This document shows positions 36,809 to 47,800 of a DNA stretch of 64,000 bases, in pieces (the stretch's first letter is position 1; every line of letters begins with the position of its first letter). The DNA comes from Polydactylus sextarius (lineage: Eukaryota > Chordata > Actinopteri > Polynemidae). The position numbers and the translations under genes are program-made. The DNA lies in assembly GCA_016801845.1 (NCBI GenBank), contig CM028919.1:3961001-4025000 (forward strand), in the 5' to 3' direction. The notes beneath the pieces were generated by a model, which worked only from the letters and a program-made list of their open reading frames with translations, was not told the DNA's origin and ran no database searches.

Positions 36809-36869
<61 letters not shown>
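36809..36869. repeat. (CA)30 microsatellite
   Basis: About 61 bp of uninterrupted CA, probably inside the alk 3' UTR. A GT-rich run at 37052-37087 is complementary to it and could pair with it in the transcript. Confidence 0.95.
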
Positions 36870-36871
<2 letters not shown>

Positions 36872-37354
36872 TGTTAACGCTCGTCTGTGTTCAGGATCCT
36901 GCTTCTTTCAGTTCGACCAACAGTCGCTACAGTGTCTCTATCAGCTGACGCTCTGACGCGCTGTTGATATCTAGGTGAATGACGATATGTGTCACCTTTT
37001 TGATGCTTTTGCTTGACTGTATTTGGCAAAACGTGTCAGTCGAGCCGTCGCGTGTGCGTGCGTGTGTGTGTGTGTGTGTGTGTGTGGCGACGCTCGGTGA
37101 CTGATGAAGACAAATGCATTCCTGTAGGCAAAGTCAATGAGCAAGTAAAATATTGGCTAATGAAAAGTATTTTTGCTTTGTCTCGGTACCTGTGTTAAAC
37201 GCATTAACTCTGTGTTTCCCGTCACGGCTCATCTCCATCGTTTGATGTAAAAAGACGAGTTGAACTGCACCTGTAAATGTTGTAATTATAAAGTATTGTA
37301 CTATGGCTCTGGTAAAAGCTGTAAATTGCCCTTCAGAAGACATTCACCAAAATT

Positions 37355-37360
37355 AATAAA
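37355..37360 (+). terminator. distal poly(A) signal candidate
   Basis: AATAAA followed within 40 bp by a TG-rich stretch (ctgttgcatttgtccgtctg), the arrangement expected of a cleavage site. This is my preferred alk 3' end. Confidence 0.45.
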
Positions 37361-37602
37361 TTACTATATAATGACTGTTGCATTTGTCCGTCTGTCACTC
37401 TCTTTGGTGCCGGGGCGAAGTTGGTGATATTAACTATAATAGGACTGGGAACAGTTTGAACAATCCAATCAACAGAAAGTGCCAACATTAGTGCTGTTTC
37501 TGATCTGAAGTCAGACACATTTTTATTTGTCACATCTGTGTTTCTGTAGCACCAACAGCAGGAAACTAACTTTTAACATTATTGGCTGCACAAATGATTG
37601 TT

Positions 37603-38125
37603 TCCACAAAGTGTGCATCTCAAATCGGATACTTGCATCAGTACACTTCCATGTAGTATACTATGTACACTATTTACTTACTTCTGTAGTGCAGAATGAC
37701 AATCTCAATGTCTGTCTTCTTTTTCACCTTCTTAATGGTGAATTGCCACTGGACAGAATGTTAATCGCTAATTCGGGCCACGATTGTCGCCCACCAAGAT
37801 ATCTGTCGGTTTGTTTTTTAATTATAATCAATAATGAAAGTCTTTACTTGTGCTGCTGTTTGCTTATGCCGCTGTCCCTCCTCTTCTGCTATGTAGCCAA
37901 GATGGCGCTCATTGAGAGCTTGGTTGGTATTTGAACCAGCAAACAACTGCATAACTGTATATATATATATATATACAACTCAGCTTATTGACCCTCATGA
38001 GTGCACCATCTGGGTGCACTCATGAGGGTCAATCATTTTGCCACACTTGTCAGTTTGAACCAATTTACCCACTCAAAATAGTAAGTGGTAGTTTTGAGAC
38101 ACACGGAAAGTGTTGTTGGTGAACC
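37603..38125. mobile_element. MITE candidate with imperfect terminal inverted repeats
   Basis: The left end reads GTGTGCATCTCAAATCGG and the right end reads TTTTGAGACACACGG, which are roughly inverted. AAAGTGT flanks both ends and could be a target duplication. The interior has TACTATGTACAC words, a short TA run and a 21-bp perfect hairpin. No transposase coding is seen, and boundaries are approximate. Confidence 0.4.
37987..38033. repeat. perfect 21-bp inverted repeat with 5-nt loop
   Basis: The left arm 37987-38007 (ATTGACCCTCATGAGTGCAC plus C) and the right arm 38013-38033 are exact reverse complements. The loop is ATCTG. Confidence 0.95.
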
Positions 38126-38551
38126 TGACAGTAACAGGCTAATTAAAACAAATGAGTCATCTACTATCAGCTATTTCAGTGACTACAATGTTGAACCCTG
38201 TGTTCGGTTGAGTTGAACCACAGATTATCGTGACATTACATCAGATCAAGAAGGTTTCACTTTGTCATCCATGATACAGCGGCTCGTTTTTTAAAGTCAG
38301 ATTTGTCATAGATTATATTTCAGTTATGAAGAGTCAGGAAGTGTTTGGTGTTAAACAGCAGCACTTCATGAGCAAAAATTTTACTCACTATTATTACTGT
38401 ATCTACCCTTCAGACTGGATTACTCCAGAAACAAGTAAGTGAATAAATTTATTCTAAGAATTGTGATGGCACAGTGAAGAAATATGAATTCATTCAAACA
38501 TGAGTCACAAGTTTCAGTGAGTTTCAAGTGCAATTATGGTAACTGATGATA

Positions 38552-38715
38552 TACAGTGGCAAGGAAAAGTATGTGAACCTTTTGCAATTTCATGGTTTTC
38601 TGAATAAATTTGTCATAAAATGTGATCTGATCTTCATCTACAGACATGAAATATCAGATTTTTTTTTGTGTATATTTGTCACTATCTTTGACTTAGATGA
38701 AGATCAGATCAGATC
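38552..38715. repeat. interspersed repeat fragment with 17-bp hairpin
   Basis: Begins TACAGTGGCAAGGAAAAGTA then TGTGAACCTTTTG, a phrase I recognise from dispersed teleost DNA repeats. Arms GATCTGATCTTCATCTA (38624-38640) and its exact reverse complement (38694-38710) form a stem. Confidence 0.6.
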
Positions 38716-41700
38716 CACATTTACCATTCTTCTTCTGTATTACCTTACATGTTCTATGTGCTGATGGAGCCGTTACAGTGGTAATGCTCTGAGCCAACTT
38801 GTTCTCATATACCCATATATCTGTCCACTGATGCTTAAATGGAAATACGCTGCTGTTAACTGATGTCAAACCAAAGGTCTAGATGTTTATTCTTTTCTCT
38901 GATTGCACAGACTTGACCCCGTAATCAGGCTGATTGTTTCCCTCATGATTTACACACCACCACTGGCCTCCTGCCTCGGCTCGCCGTGGAATACTTCCCA
39001 TCATGCTTTGCAACGTTAACACGACTGCAGCTCATTTGTTCATTTAAAACCTCGTCGGTGTGCAAATCAGCCTCCCCGTTTGTTCTGATTCTTAACTACT
39101 TCTATGAGCCTCAACACAGAAGCTTGATTCAAACTTCAAAACGTTCAGCTTAATTAAGCACATATTCCACTTCTTGATATTTCGCATACTGTCTGAAATA
39201 TTCTGGTTCTGAGGATTTTTTTTTTCCTCCTTAAAATAAATGAAGCAGTGGTTAAAATCCTCTCAAACCTTCTGCTCTTTCAAGTGGAACTACTCCAGCA
39301 GTTTCATCGACAGACTCCTTTTAAGATTTAATCGAGTCTTTCAGCTTTTGCTTAGATTTTTGATATCCAGTACAATTGTTTAAATTACCACAGTTAAAGT
39401 ATATGCTTTTTTACTGCTGCATAATTTATAATCTGTGTTTATGGGAGCAGGTTAGAGTGAGTGACATGACCTACTCTTCAGCTGCTCTTCTTATCTATAT
39501 TTCTTTAGCTTTTGAAGTTGCCTTATTTTCACATAAACACAGAAACTACAAATAGGATTGTAGAGTAATTTGTGCCGTTTAAGGCAGCATGACGACTTAA
39601 TCGATAGGACTTTTTGAACCATCATTGATTGAGAAACAGGAAACGGCCTCATAGACTCCAGTGTTAACTCGCATCTTCTGATCTGGAGCAAATGAAATAA
39701 AGTGGCCACTTTTAAAACTAAAACATATCAGCGATTTTTCACTTTATCTACACAGATGACACATGTACATCTTCAGCAAAGTCTCTCAATCCTCAGTGTG
39801 GAGAAGTTTCAGTGATACAAACTATAGTTTTTGTGTTAAAGTGTCTTGTTCAGTGGCCTCAGGTTCCACCCACATTAACACAGAGTTTGTTTTTATTGGT
39901 GGATTATCTTTAAACAGATTCTTTAGAAATCACATTTTCTGTTTTTAGATTTATCTTTTTTTTTTTTCTTTATATATCAACAGACTACAGACTACTACAA
40001 CTCGCTATGACTTAGGGTCATCACGTCTGACTTCACAAGCTGCATTTGATAGATAGAAAAACTGTCGTGTTTTTAATCATTTGTTTTACTACCCTTGACT
40101 TTAGTGGCTCTACGGGAAATAAGCAGGTAAGAAAAAAAACACATTCAACCACAAAGAGAGAATAAATAAAACACAATAAAAGAAAATATATTAAATTCAT
40201 TCAGTGTCGTCATCTATTCACTTTGTTATTCACAATCTATCCTACTCACTTATAAAAGCAGACGCACAGCTCCAGAAGGACAGAGGGACTTTTTAAAGAG
40301 ACACAGAGCAGGAAAAGTGAAACCTGAAGGAACAAAAGGACGAAGAAGAAAAACGATTCCATGCAGATATTCATGAGAAAATCAAAGGCTGCTTATAAAG
40401 ATGCCAGTCTGGTTTTCACTGACATTCATTCTGACCTTACGTCCAACAAGAGTCGCAGTCCTGGAATTATGTTTCAAGATAACATGCTCGGTCAAGTTTT
40501 CAGCAGCTGCCATTAGTCCTTACAGCAGCCGTCAGACTAACACCTGGATGGACGACGGAACAAATGTCCCAGCTGCTCCATCAGCTGTGGTATTTCTCTG
40601 GGTTTTTATCAACACAGAAGTCAAACTCACTTGTTCTTAGATTCTCATATTTAAAGAAACACAACAAATACAACAAGTAGCTGGATAGAAACACAAAACA
40701 CCAGGTTTCAGTCCAGTTCCTCTCTCCCTCGCTCTCATCAAAGGGAGACAGTGAGTAGGATGGAGAAAACAACACCACACCTACAGAGCTACAGTTTGTT
40801 AGGTTGATAGCTTGTAACAGCCTCCATCAGACCAACTTCAAAATACGACGTTGCTTGGTTACACAGAGAGTCTCAATATGATCCAACAGCCTAAATCTTC
40901 ATTTATTCTTTTAAATCATAGTTATGATGGTCAGATAGGAGCAGGTTTTAACTAGCAGCCTGGGGGCCACAACCACAAGACAATTAGCATGTCTCTAATT
41001 TACTTTTACAAATGACCCTCAAATACATTTTTTATTTCCTCCAGCGTTTTATTATAGAATAATCTTTTGACAGGATTTTATGATCAGTTTATTGAAAACT
41101 GGATCTTCATCCTGCCATGATGTTGCACTTTGTAGACACTGAGGAAACACTGATGTTGGTGAAACTAAATAAACGAGAGAAGTAAAACTGCTCATCCAGG
41201 CGTCTCTGTGTGTTTACCTTTGGTCGGAGCGTGAGTCACATTAAAATCATGTTATTTGGAAGCTGTAGGACTCCTTTTGCTGCCTCTTACGTTGTGAAGC
41301 TGCACTCGACAGCGCAACACAAGGCAGTCAAGGCAGTCAACAACACTCTGACTCTGGCTGAGGTACACCTGAGTTTTAGTTTTTGTTAAGTAGTGGAAGA
41401 CAATTTAAAGTTCCCTTGTAAATAAAGATCATTCCAAATCAATATTTAATGTCAAATCATTTCACACGACGTCGGTAAAGTGGTTGTGTAATAAGCAGGA
41501 TTATATACAATGAGCTGGTCATCATTGTACATAAGCCCTGACAGTGAATGGAGACTCCAGCAGGATTATCCCTGTATTATAAACATGTCTACAGACGTAG
41601 GGGCTTGTTCAGCTGACAGTGTGTATTTGCTGTCGATAGTAAAACCCTATTCCTCTGGTGCCAGTGCAGCTCTCCATCATGTTAAAAAGCAGACTGGGGT

Positions 41701-44340
41701 CTTATTTCATGGTCTCACAAAGATCATTTGTCTCCCATCAGGGATCAGCTCTGCGAAGTGCTGATGATGCAGTTGAGCACACACGCCACATGGCGATACA
41801 GTATGTCTGAGCTTTTTGTTGCATTTTCTTTTCATCTCGTTCTAAACCACTGATAACAAACCATTTAAATACAATATGCAAGGATTAAGGAGTGAAAACG
41901 GCATTATATTATAGGGGTCTGTGATTCATTTCACAGGCTATAAGCAACTTAAATACACACAAACACCATTGCCTCTGCAGATTTCACTCTCCATTTATAT
42001 TTACCTCTTTTACATATGAGGGATATACTTCAAACTCTCTAGGACCTCACTCATAAACATGTATAAAAATGTGTGATTATACACAGATATTGTTTGCATG
42101 CTTGTAATTATTGCACTTTTTAAATTTATTCTAGCACCTTAACTAGAAATTCACCCAGCTTCATGTCATGTGGAGGGGATTAGAGACAAACATAGGCCAT
42201 GAACCATGATAATATATTTGATTGTAAATGGAAGCTCCTGTAGTCACTGATTTACAGCAACGCTGCCACTTTTTCTTGTTTGGATTATAAAGACGTGTAA
42301 CTTTAAGCAGACAGCATTTAAACATCTATTTATTCAACAATTGTGGAATAATAAACTATGTCTCACCACACTCCAACTTGAATTTGCATGCCCAGGCTGG
42401 CAGTAAGCAAACAATGCCACTCCAGCAGCAAGCTTTTTTCAGTTTTGACTGAGATGAGCCCCAGTGGAGTCAGATGGTAAGTGAGCAGACGTGTAACCAT
42501 TTCAAAGTGCTCGTGCTATTTCATTTTCACTCCCTGAAGACAACTCTCCTCTGCTCTTTATAAACAGTCCAGGTCCAAGTTGAGCAACAAAAACAAACAT
42601 GGAGACGGATCAAATGAGAATAGAATTCATATTTTATTTTGGGTTTTTTTTTTTTTTTTTTTTACAAATACTGTTATTGTCCACAACATGTAAATGCATC
42701 AGACCGAATCCCACCCGCTCTCTATCTCTCTTTCTCACACACACACACACACTTCAAATATACACATGAGGAATCCATCACCCACATGAATGAAAGCAAA
42801 CAAAAAAAAACACAAACACACAAAAAAAAGAGCAGAAAGACTTTCATACCCGTCAGTGAGTTTGAAATCACTCGTGCTGTAATACAGTGGGGATTACAGA
42901 CACAAAGTACGAGTCTATGGATGAGATTTGAAATGTGGAACACGAACAAGTGCTGAGGAAATTACCGCAGAAATGGCCTCAATGCAAATGAGAAGTTATT
43001 TGCAAAAGAAGAAAGTGTTGATTGAAATGTTTAGGAATCAGGAAACGCTGCACAAAAAAAAAAAATAGTCCCGTGGCCAATATGTCAGACAAGCACAGGC
43101 TCTGACCACCAGCGCTTTTCAATCACAGAGGGCCTGAGCAGACAGATCAATGAAAGAAGGCCATTGGAGATTCTTCAGCTACTGTTGTGGCCCCGCACAC
43201 CCTAATTGGATGGTACATGAATGTTTTACTGAACAGCGAGCCTGTTTTCTACATGCACAATCGATGGCTTGTTCTCTGCTGAGTTACCCAGTTGGCTCTA
43301 CTCAAATAGCAAACTCTGTCCTTGAAACTTCTGGATGATTGCATATTTCCTGTGTCAAGCTGCTTTTGTTTGTCGAACAACGGAGCTGGGAACACACTGG
43401 AGAACTTTTTGCTCCTAACAATCTCTGAAATCGTGCACATTTAATGACTGGCATTTGTACAATGCACGGCTTGAAGCTGTAGTTAACAGTTCAGACATTA
43501 ATCTAGATTGTAAGAAGTTTCTATCAGGCTTCTGACTGTCACACATGTTTCCAGCTGAAGCTCACATATTTATCAAGGCAAACTTTCATGTGTTATGTAA
43601 TGGTTTGTACTGAAGTGACACCAGTGCTGCAACAATGTCATCAGTCTGACAGAGAAAGATGGAATCAAAGCTAAAGTTTGATTCAACGAGGAAGGTCTTT
43701 TGTAGCCAAGCCACGATGTGGCCATCACTTATCTGCCTGGGCTTAATAGACAGTCTGTGGCAGATACTGATGTACACAGGGAGAAAACAAACGCTGGTTG
43801 TTTTCTTCTGACGGAGGTCTGGCCTTAATTAAATCCTGTTCAATCCACACTGATTCATAAAGCGAAAATTCAGCTTTGACTCAACGCGTATCAATTATCT
43901 GTAAGACACGTGGCCACCCTGGAAAAGAAGAATCGATCAATCTCCCTTGTTTCAAAGTGCTCTTAATTAATACACACATGCACGTGCACACGCACACATC
44001 ATCACAAACACATGGACACTTTTGGTTAGAGAGGTTGTTATAACCTAAATGACATGATAGAAATCTCTACTTGATGCAATCAAAATTAGCTTTGGGTATA
44101 GAAATAGTTTTTTTTTTTTTTTTTTTCATGTGTGCACATCCATACCATTTATTTTTATCATAATATCTATTAGGCTGATGTCTGTCAGTGCAATCAGATT
44201 CAAAGTAGTGCAGCGTCTTCTGTCTTATTAAGACTTTACCCTCCCACATCCTGCCCAGACTAATTCTAAAAAGTTCTGGAAGTTAATTTTCTAAGGTGCT
44301 TTCTTCGCCTCCTACATCTCTCCAATAACTAATCTAGCAG

Positions 44341-44532
44341 AAGTACTATTAATAAATGGTTTTATTACTAGGAATTAAAACCACGTCTGAAGAGTAAAGT
44401 CAAGTGAACAGAGAAAAAACCCAAAGTTGCTGAATTTAAAATTAGAAGTTAAAACTTAAAACTCTTACTTTGAGTAAAACAAGTCAAACTAATTTTCCCT
44501 TCAAACCCACGCGGCTCCGTTTCCTACAGTCC
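44341..44532 (-). other. clip4: clip4 3' untranslated region (minimum)
   Basis: Downstream of the clip4 stop on the - strand. The first AATAAA on this strand is at 44366-44361, about 167 bp after the stop. A second is at 44153-44148, so a longer 3' UTR is possible. Confidence 0.45.
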
Positions 44533-44899
44533 TCAGCTGCTTTCATTCACCAGGCGTGACCCGTTGATGCCGCGGTAGGTGACGCGGCTGGGTCGGACCA
44601 GCACGCCGTGGCCCGGTCTGCAGGTGAAGTAGCGGCGTCCGCCCACGGAGCCGTCATTTTTGCCCTTAGGGCTTCGGAGCTCCAAACCGAGCCAGAGGCC
44701 CGGGGCAAAGTCCGCCGTGCCAAGGTATCGGATGAACGCCATCTCGTTGGCGCTGTTCAGGAGGACCTGCGTGCCCACGTGGAGGCGGACCTGTCCGTCA
44801 GAGCTGCCCGAGGTGCTGGACCCCGCCACGTTCCCTGGTGTACTGCTGCTGCCACCGCTGAGCGTGCTCCAGCGCCGTCGGTGAGGGTTAGAACGACTC
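44533..44899 (-). CDS. clip4: clip4 last coding exon: CAP-Gly 3 and stop
   Basis: Starts with the third base of a split Arg codon. It encodes SNPHRRRWSTLSGGSSSTPG, VRLHVGTQVLLNSANEMAF, IRYLGTADFAPGLWLGLEL, GKNDGSVGGRRYFTC, GVLVRPSRVTYRGINGSRL and a TGA at 44535-44533. The acceptor (aataaaacag) lacks a pyrimidine tract; the upstream intron end is A-rich. The split-codon fit to the preceding exon supports it. Confidence 0.9.
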
Positions 44900-47800
44900 C
44901 TGTTTTATTTGTTTGTTTTTTGTTGTTGTTTTTTCGGTTTTTTTTTTCGAGATTGTAGAATTGTAGAAGCAGAGAGAAAATACAGCGAGAAAGATTTATG
45001 AGAAAAGGTATGCAGTGTGAGAGGCTATATGAAAAGTAAATGGGAGATTCATGGGAGCTCAGTGTTTGAGGGATTGATCTTCAATTCCCTGTTCTCTCTC
45101 ATTATAACCACAATCATGCATTGGCTATTTAAAAAAGGAACCTTTTGCTGACTAATACCACCGACTCTTATCAGTATTGATTCTGCCACTGCTGCAGGGG
45201 ATTAGGATAAAGCTGAAAAGCTCGGGGAGGAAGAAATGTGAGGGCTGTGCAGGAAAGAGACACACACCTGGTAACGGGACTTCTCCTGCTTGTCTCCTTG
45301 GGGGTGGCGATGGCTGATGATGTGCTGAAGCTGCGACGGATTGTCCCTGCACCGAAATTGCACAAGAGTCAAGTACTCGTAGACGAATTCGTGCATTAAA
45401 AAGTGACTTCACAAAGCACTCGCTGGATAATAAATGCAAAGACACACACTTGCAATGAAGGCGGAACTCTCACCGCTGAAAGGATGACTGAGGCGAGAGG
45501 AGGAGAGCTCTGAGAGGCAATCAACTGATCCATGGATCCTGTGAAGAGCAACAAGAAAAAAATATATCTCCTTTCATTTTTGGTAAGAAATACTCATCGA
45601 GTCTCCAACATACAACAACATATCTCCACTGACAGTGACGTAAAGTTTAGGGATAAGCATGTATTTTATTATTTAAAGGATGTCAGTGATGGCGCAAAGA
45701 CACAAAAACAAGCGTGTTTGTGTGTGTCTGCAGGGTGGAGGAGGTGGGCTGCTTGTTTTTCTAATGGGTTGTGATAGTTGCTGACAGGAGAAGAAAAGAG
45801 AAGGAGAAACATGTTTCTGTTCTTGATGGAGAGAATGGGAGATTCATTACAGAGAGAAAACCGTGTGTTCAGTTGAGCACACAGTGTGCCCCAGGGTTAA
45901 TTACGCAAAAATGAAAAGAGGACAGGGACATAAATAAAGCAGAGCATGAAGACACAGGTGCTGACTTTTCAAAAAGCAGCTTTTATCCAACCGAACAAGC
46001 AAACAGTGGGTTAATAAAAGTCAAACAACAAGAAAGTAATGAGAGCATCAGGGAGACGGGAGGAGAAAACCTCCATGTAGATGTGGTGAAATACAAAGTA
46101 ACAAAGGAACATCAAGAGACAAGTGGACTGTTACACCTTAAACCTGGACAATTGTTCTTATTTATAATAAAATCATTTAGCATTTTAGCTTTTTAACTGT
46201 AATACCTTCACGCATTTACGACACATTACATACTTGAGGTTTTCTATAGTCATGTAGAAGTCAACAATGTCTTGCAGCGACTGGAAACAGGTTTTCATGA
46301 ACCTAAGACGCCGTTAAATCATTAGCCTGGCACTTGATACCAGAGTCGAGTTGACGCTGTGTGTGTAGTACGAGCCCACTGTGATGTGCTGAAGTAATAA
46401 GGCTTCAGGTAACAAGGCTCACAAGGCCGTACAGGTGCCGTGTGAGAGGTTCCTACCTTCAGATCACATAATTGAGAACTGGGCAAACAGATGTAAAACA
46501 CAACTGTGCAGTGAAAAATATATAATTTCACTTTCCAATAAATTTAAGTTGTGTTGAGTAAATCATGAGAAGGTCATTCCATCCGAGGCTTGAATCAAAT
46601 ATAAAATGATATAACGACTACATTTATACAGCAGCCTCTCTGGACTTTATGTCTACAAAAAAGACACATTGACCCATTGTTTCTATATACAGCACAGTGC
46701 TACCACACACTGATGGAAGTGCCGACAAAAGCACAAACACATTTACAGCCATGTAAAGACTATAGCTGCATCTTACCCACTGAAACGTTATGTGTCTCTA
46801 ATGCATCACTGTGCAGCACAAATAGAGACTGTGCTACAATACGCAACAAGTTTGGATGCGAAGCTATTCGTGTCTCAGTGTTGAGTGAGAAAGTCACATT
46901 TGTTTTAACCAGACGCTCAAGTTGATCTTATTTATGAAAGTTCTGGAGAAAAACACCAGCTGACAGATGGAGCTGAATTAGTAGAGAGAGAGAGGAAGCT
47001 GGGTCACTGACTGGTTTGATGAGTATGAAATGATGTGACCCATATGCGACGTGTGAGTCCAAATACCTCAACCTAGTTGACAGGAAATGTTGGAGTAATG
47101 TGTCCGGGGTCCTCTACCGCAGCCATCATCACAACTCTCTCTGTTTTTGGTGTTGTGATGATGGCTCTAATCTTTTAGAAGAACGATGCTCGACGCTGCT
47201 GCAGAGCTCTAGAGACTTGGACCTGCATATGTCAGCGAGCGCAGTTAGTGCTGGTTTTTTCCATCAAGTTCTGTCACTGTGATTATTAGGAAGGAATGTT
47301 TAAAGGGAAAGTACCAAGTGTAGATTTATTTAACTGGCTCCTCGTACATACACTCAATAGGAACTGATTTAAAAACACGATGAGTAATATTTTTGTGAAT
47401 GTGTTTACAGCCACAGACAGTTCTACTACTAATACTGACAAGTATACTAACAATTTATAAGACAAAGAACCATTTCGGTGAGAAATAAATACCAACACTG
47501 AGACGTGTGCGCAATCAATCAGCCATCGTATCTAACGCCACAATAAAATTTTCTCCTTTGTGTTTCAAAGACACTCAGCTACAGTCACAAATAATGTTCT
47601 CTGATCATTCTAAACAATCATGTAATTTATCAAACTCAACAGTTTTCTCAATCACAGCTGAGTCATATCATTAATTTACCGAGATACATCATTACTGGAA
47701 GGAATCATAGCAAATAGAATGTGTACAAGTATTTTCTGCCTTTTGGCTCCAAGCATGTGTCTATGTTTACTGTAATTATATAGCTGGTTAGGAAATACTA

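Larger units (their letters stand above)
35227..37380 (+). other. alk: alk 3' untranslated region (3' limit estimated)
   Basis: Starts after the TAA stop. It contains long T and A runs (T about 35810-35831 and 35867-35884; A about 35898-35913, 35960-35974 and 36013-36031), a T-rich run at about 36521-36561 and a (CA)30 tract. The distal limit is set by the last good poly(A) signal and is inference. Confidence 0.6.
37381..44340. other. alk-clip4 intergenic region (convergent 3' ends)
   Basis: About 7 kb with no recognisable exon on either strand. The longest ORF (135 codons, 37527-37934) lies in repeat-like sequence. It contains a MITE candidate (37603-38125), a repeat fragment with a 17-bp hairpin (38552-38715), a T run near 42643-42663 and short CA runs. 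Confidence 0.7.

Noticed and set aside
37527..37934. 135-codon ORF in the intergenic region
   Set aside because: It overlaps the MITE candidate, has no known motif and no sign of splicing; probably chance.
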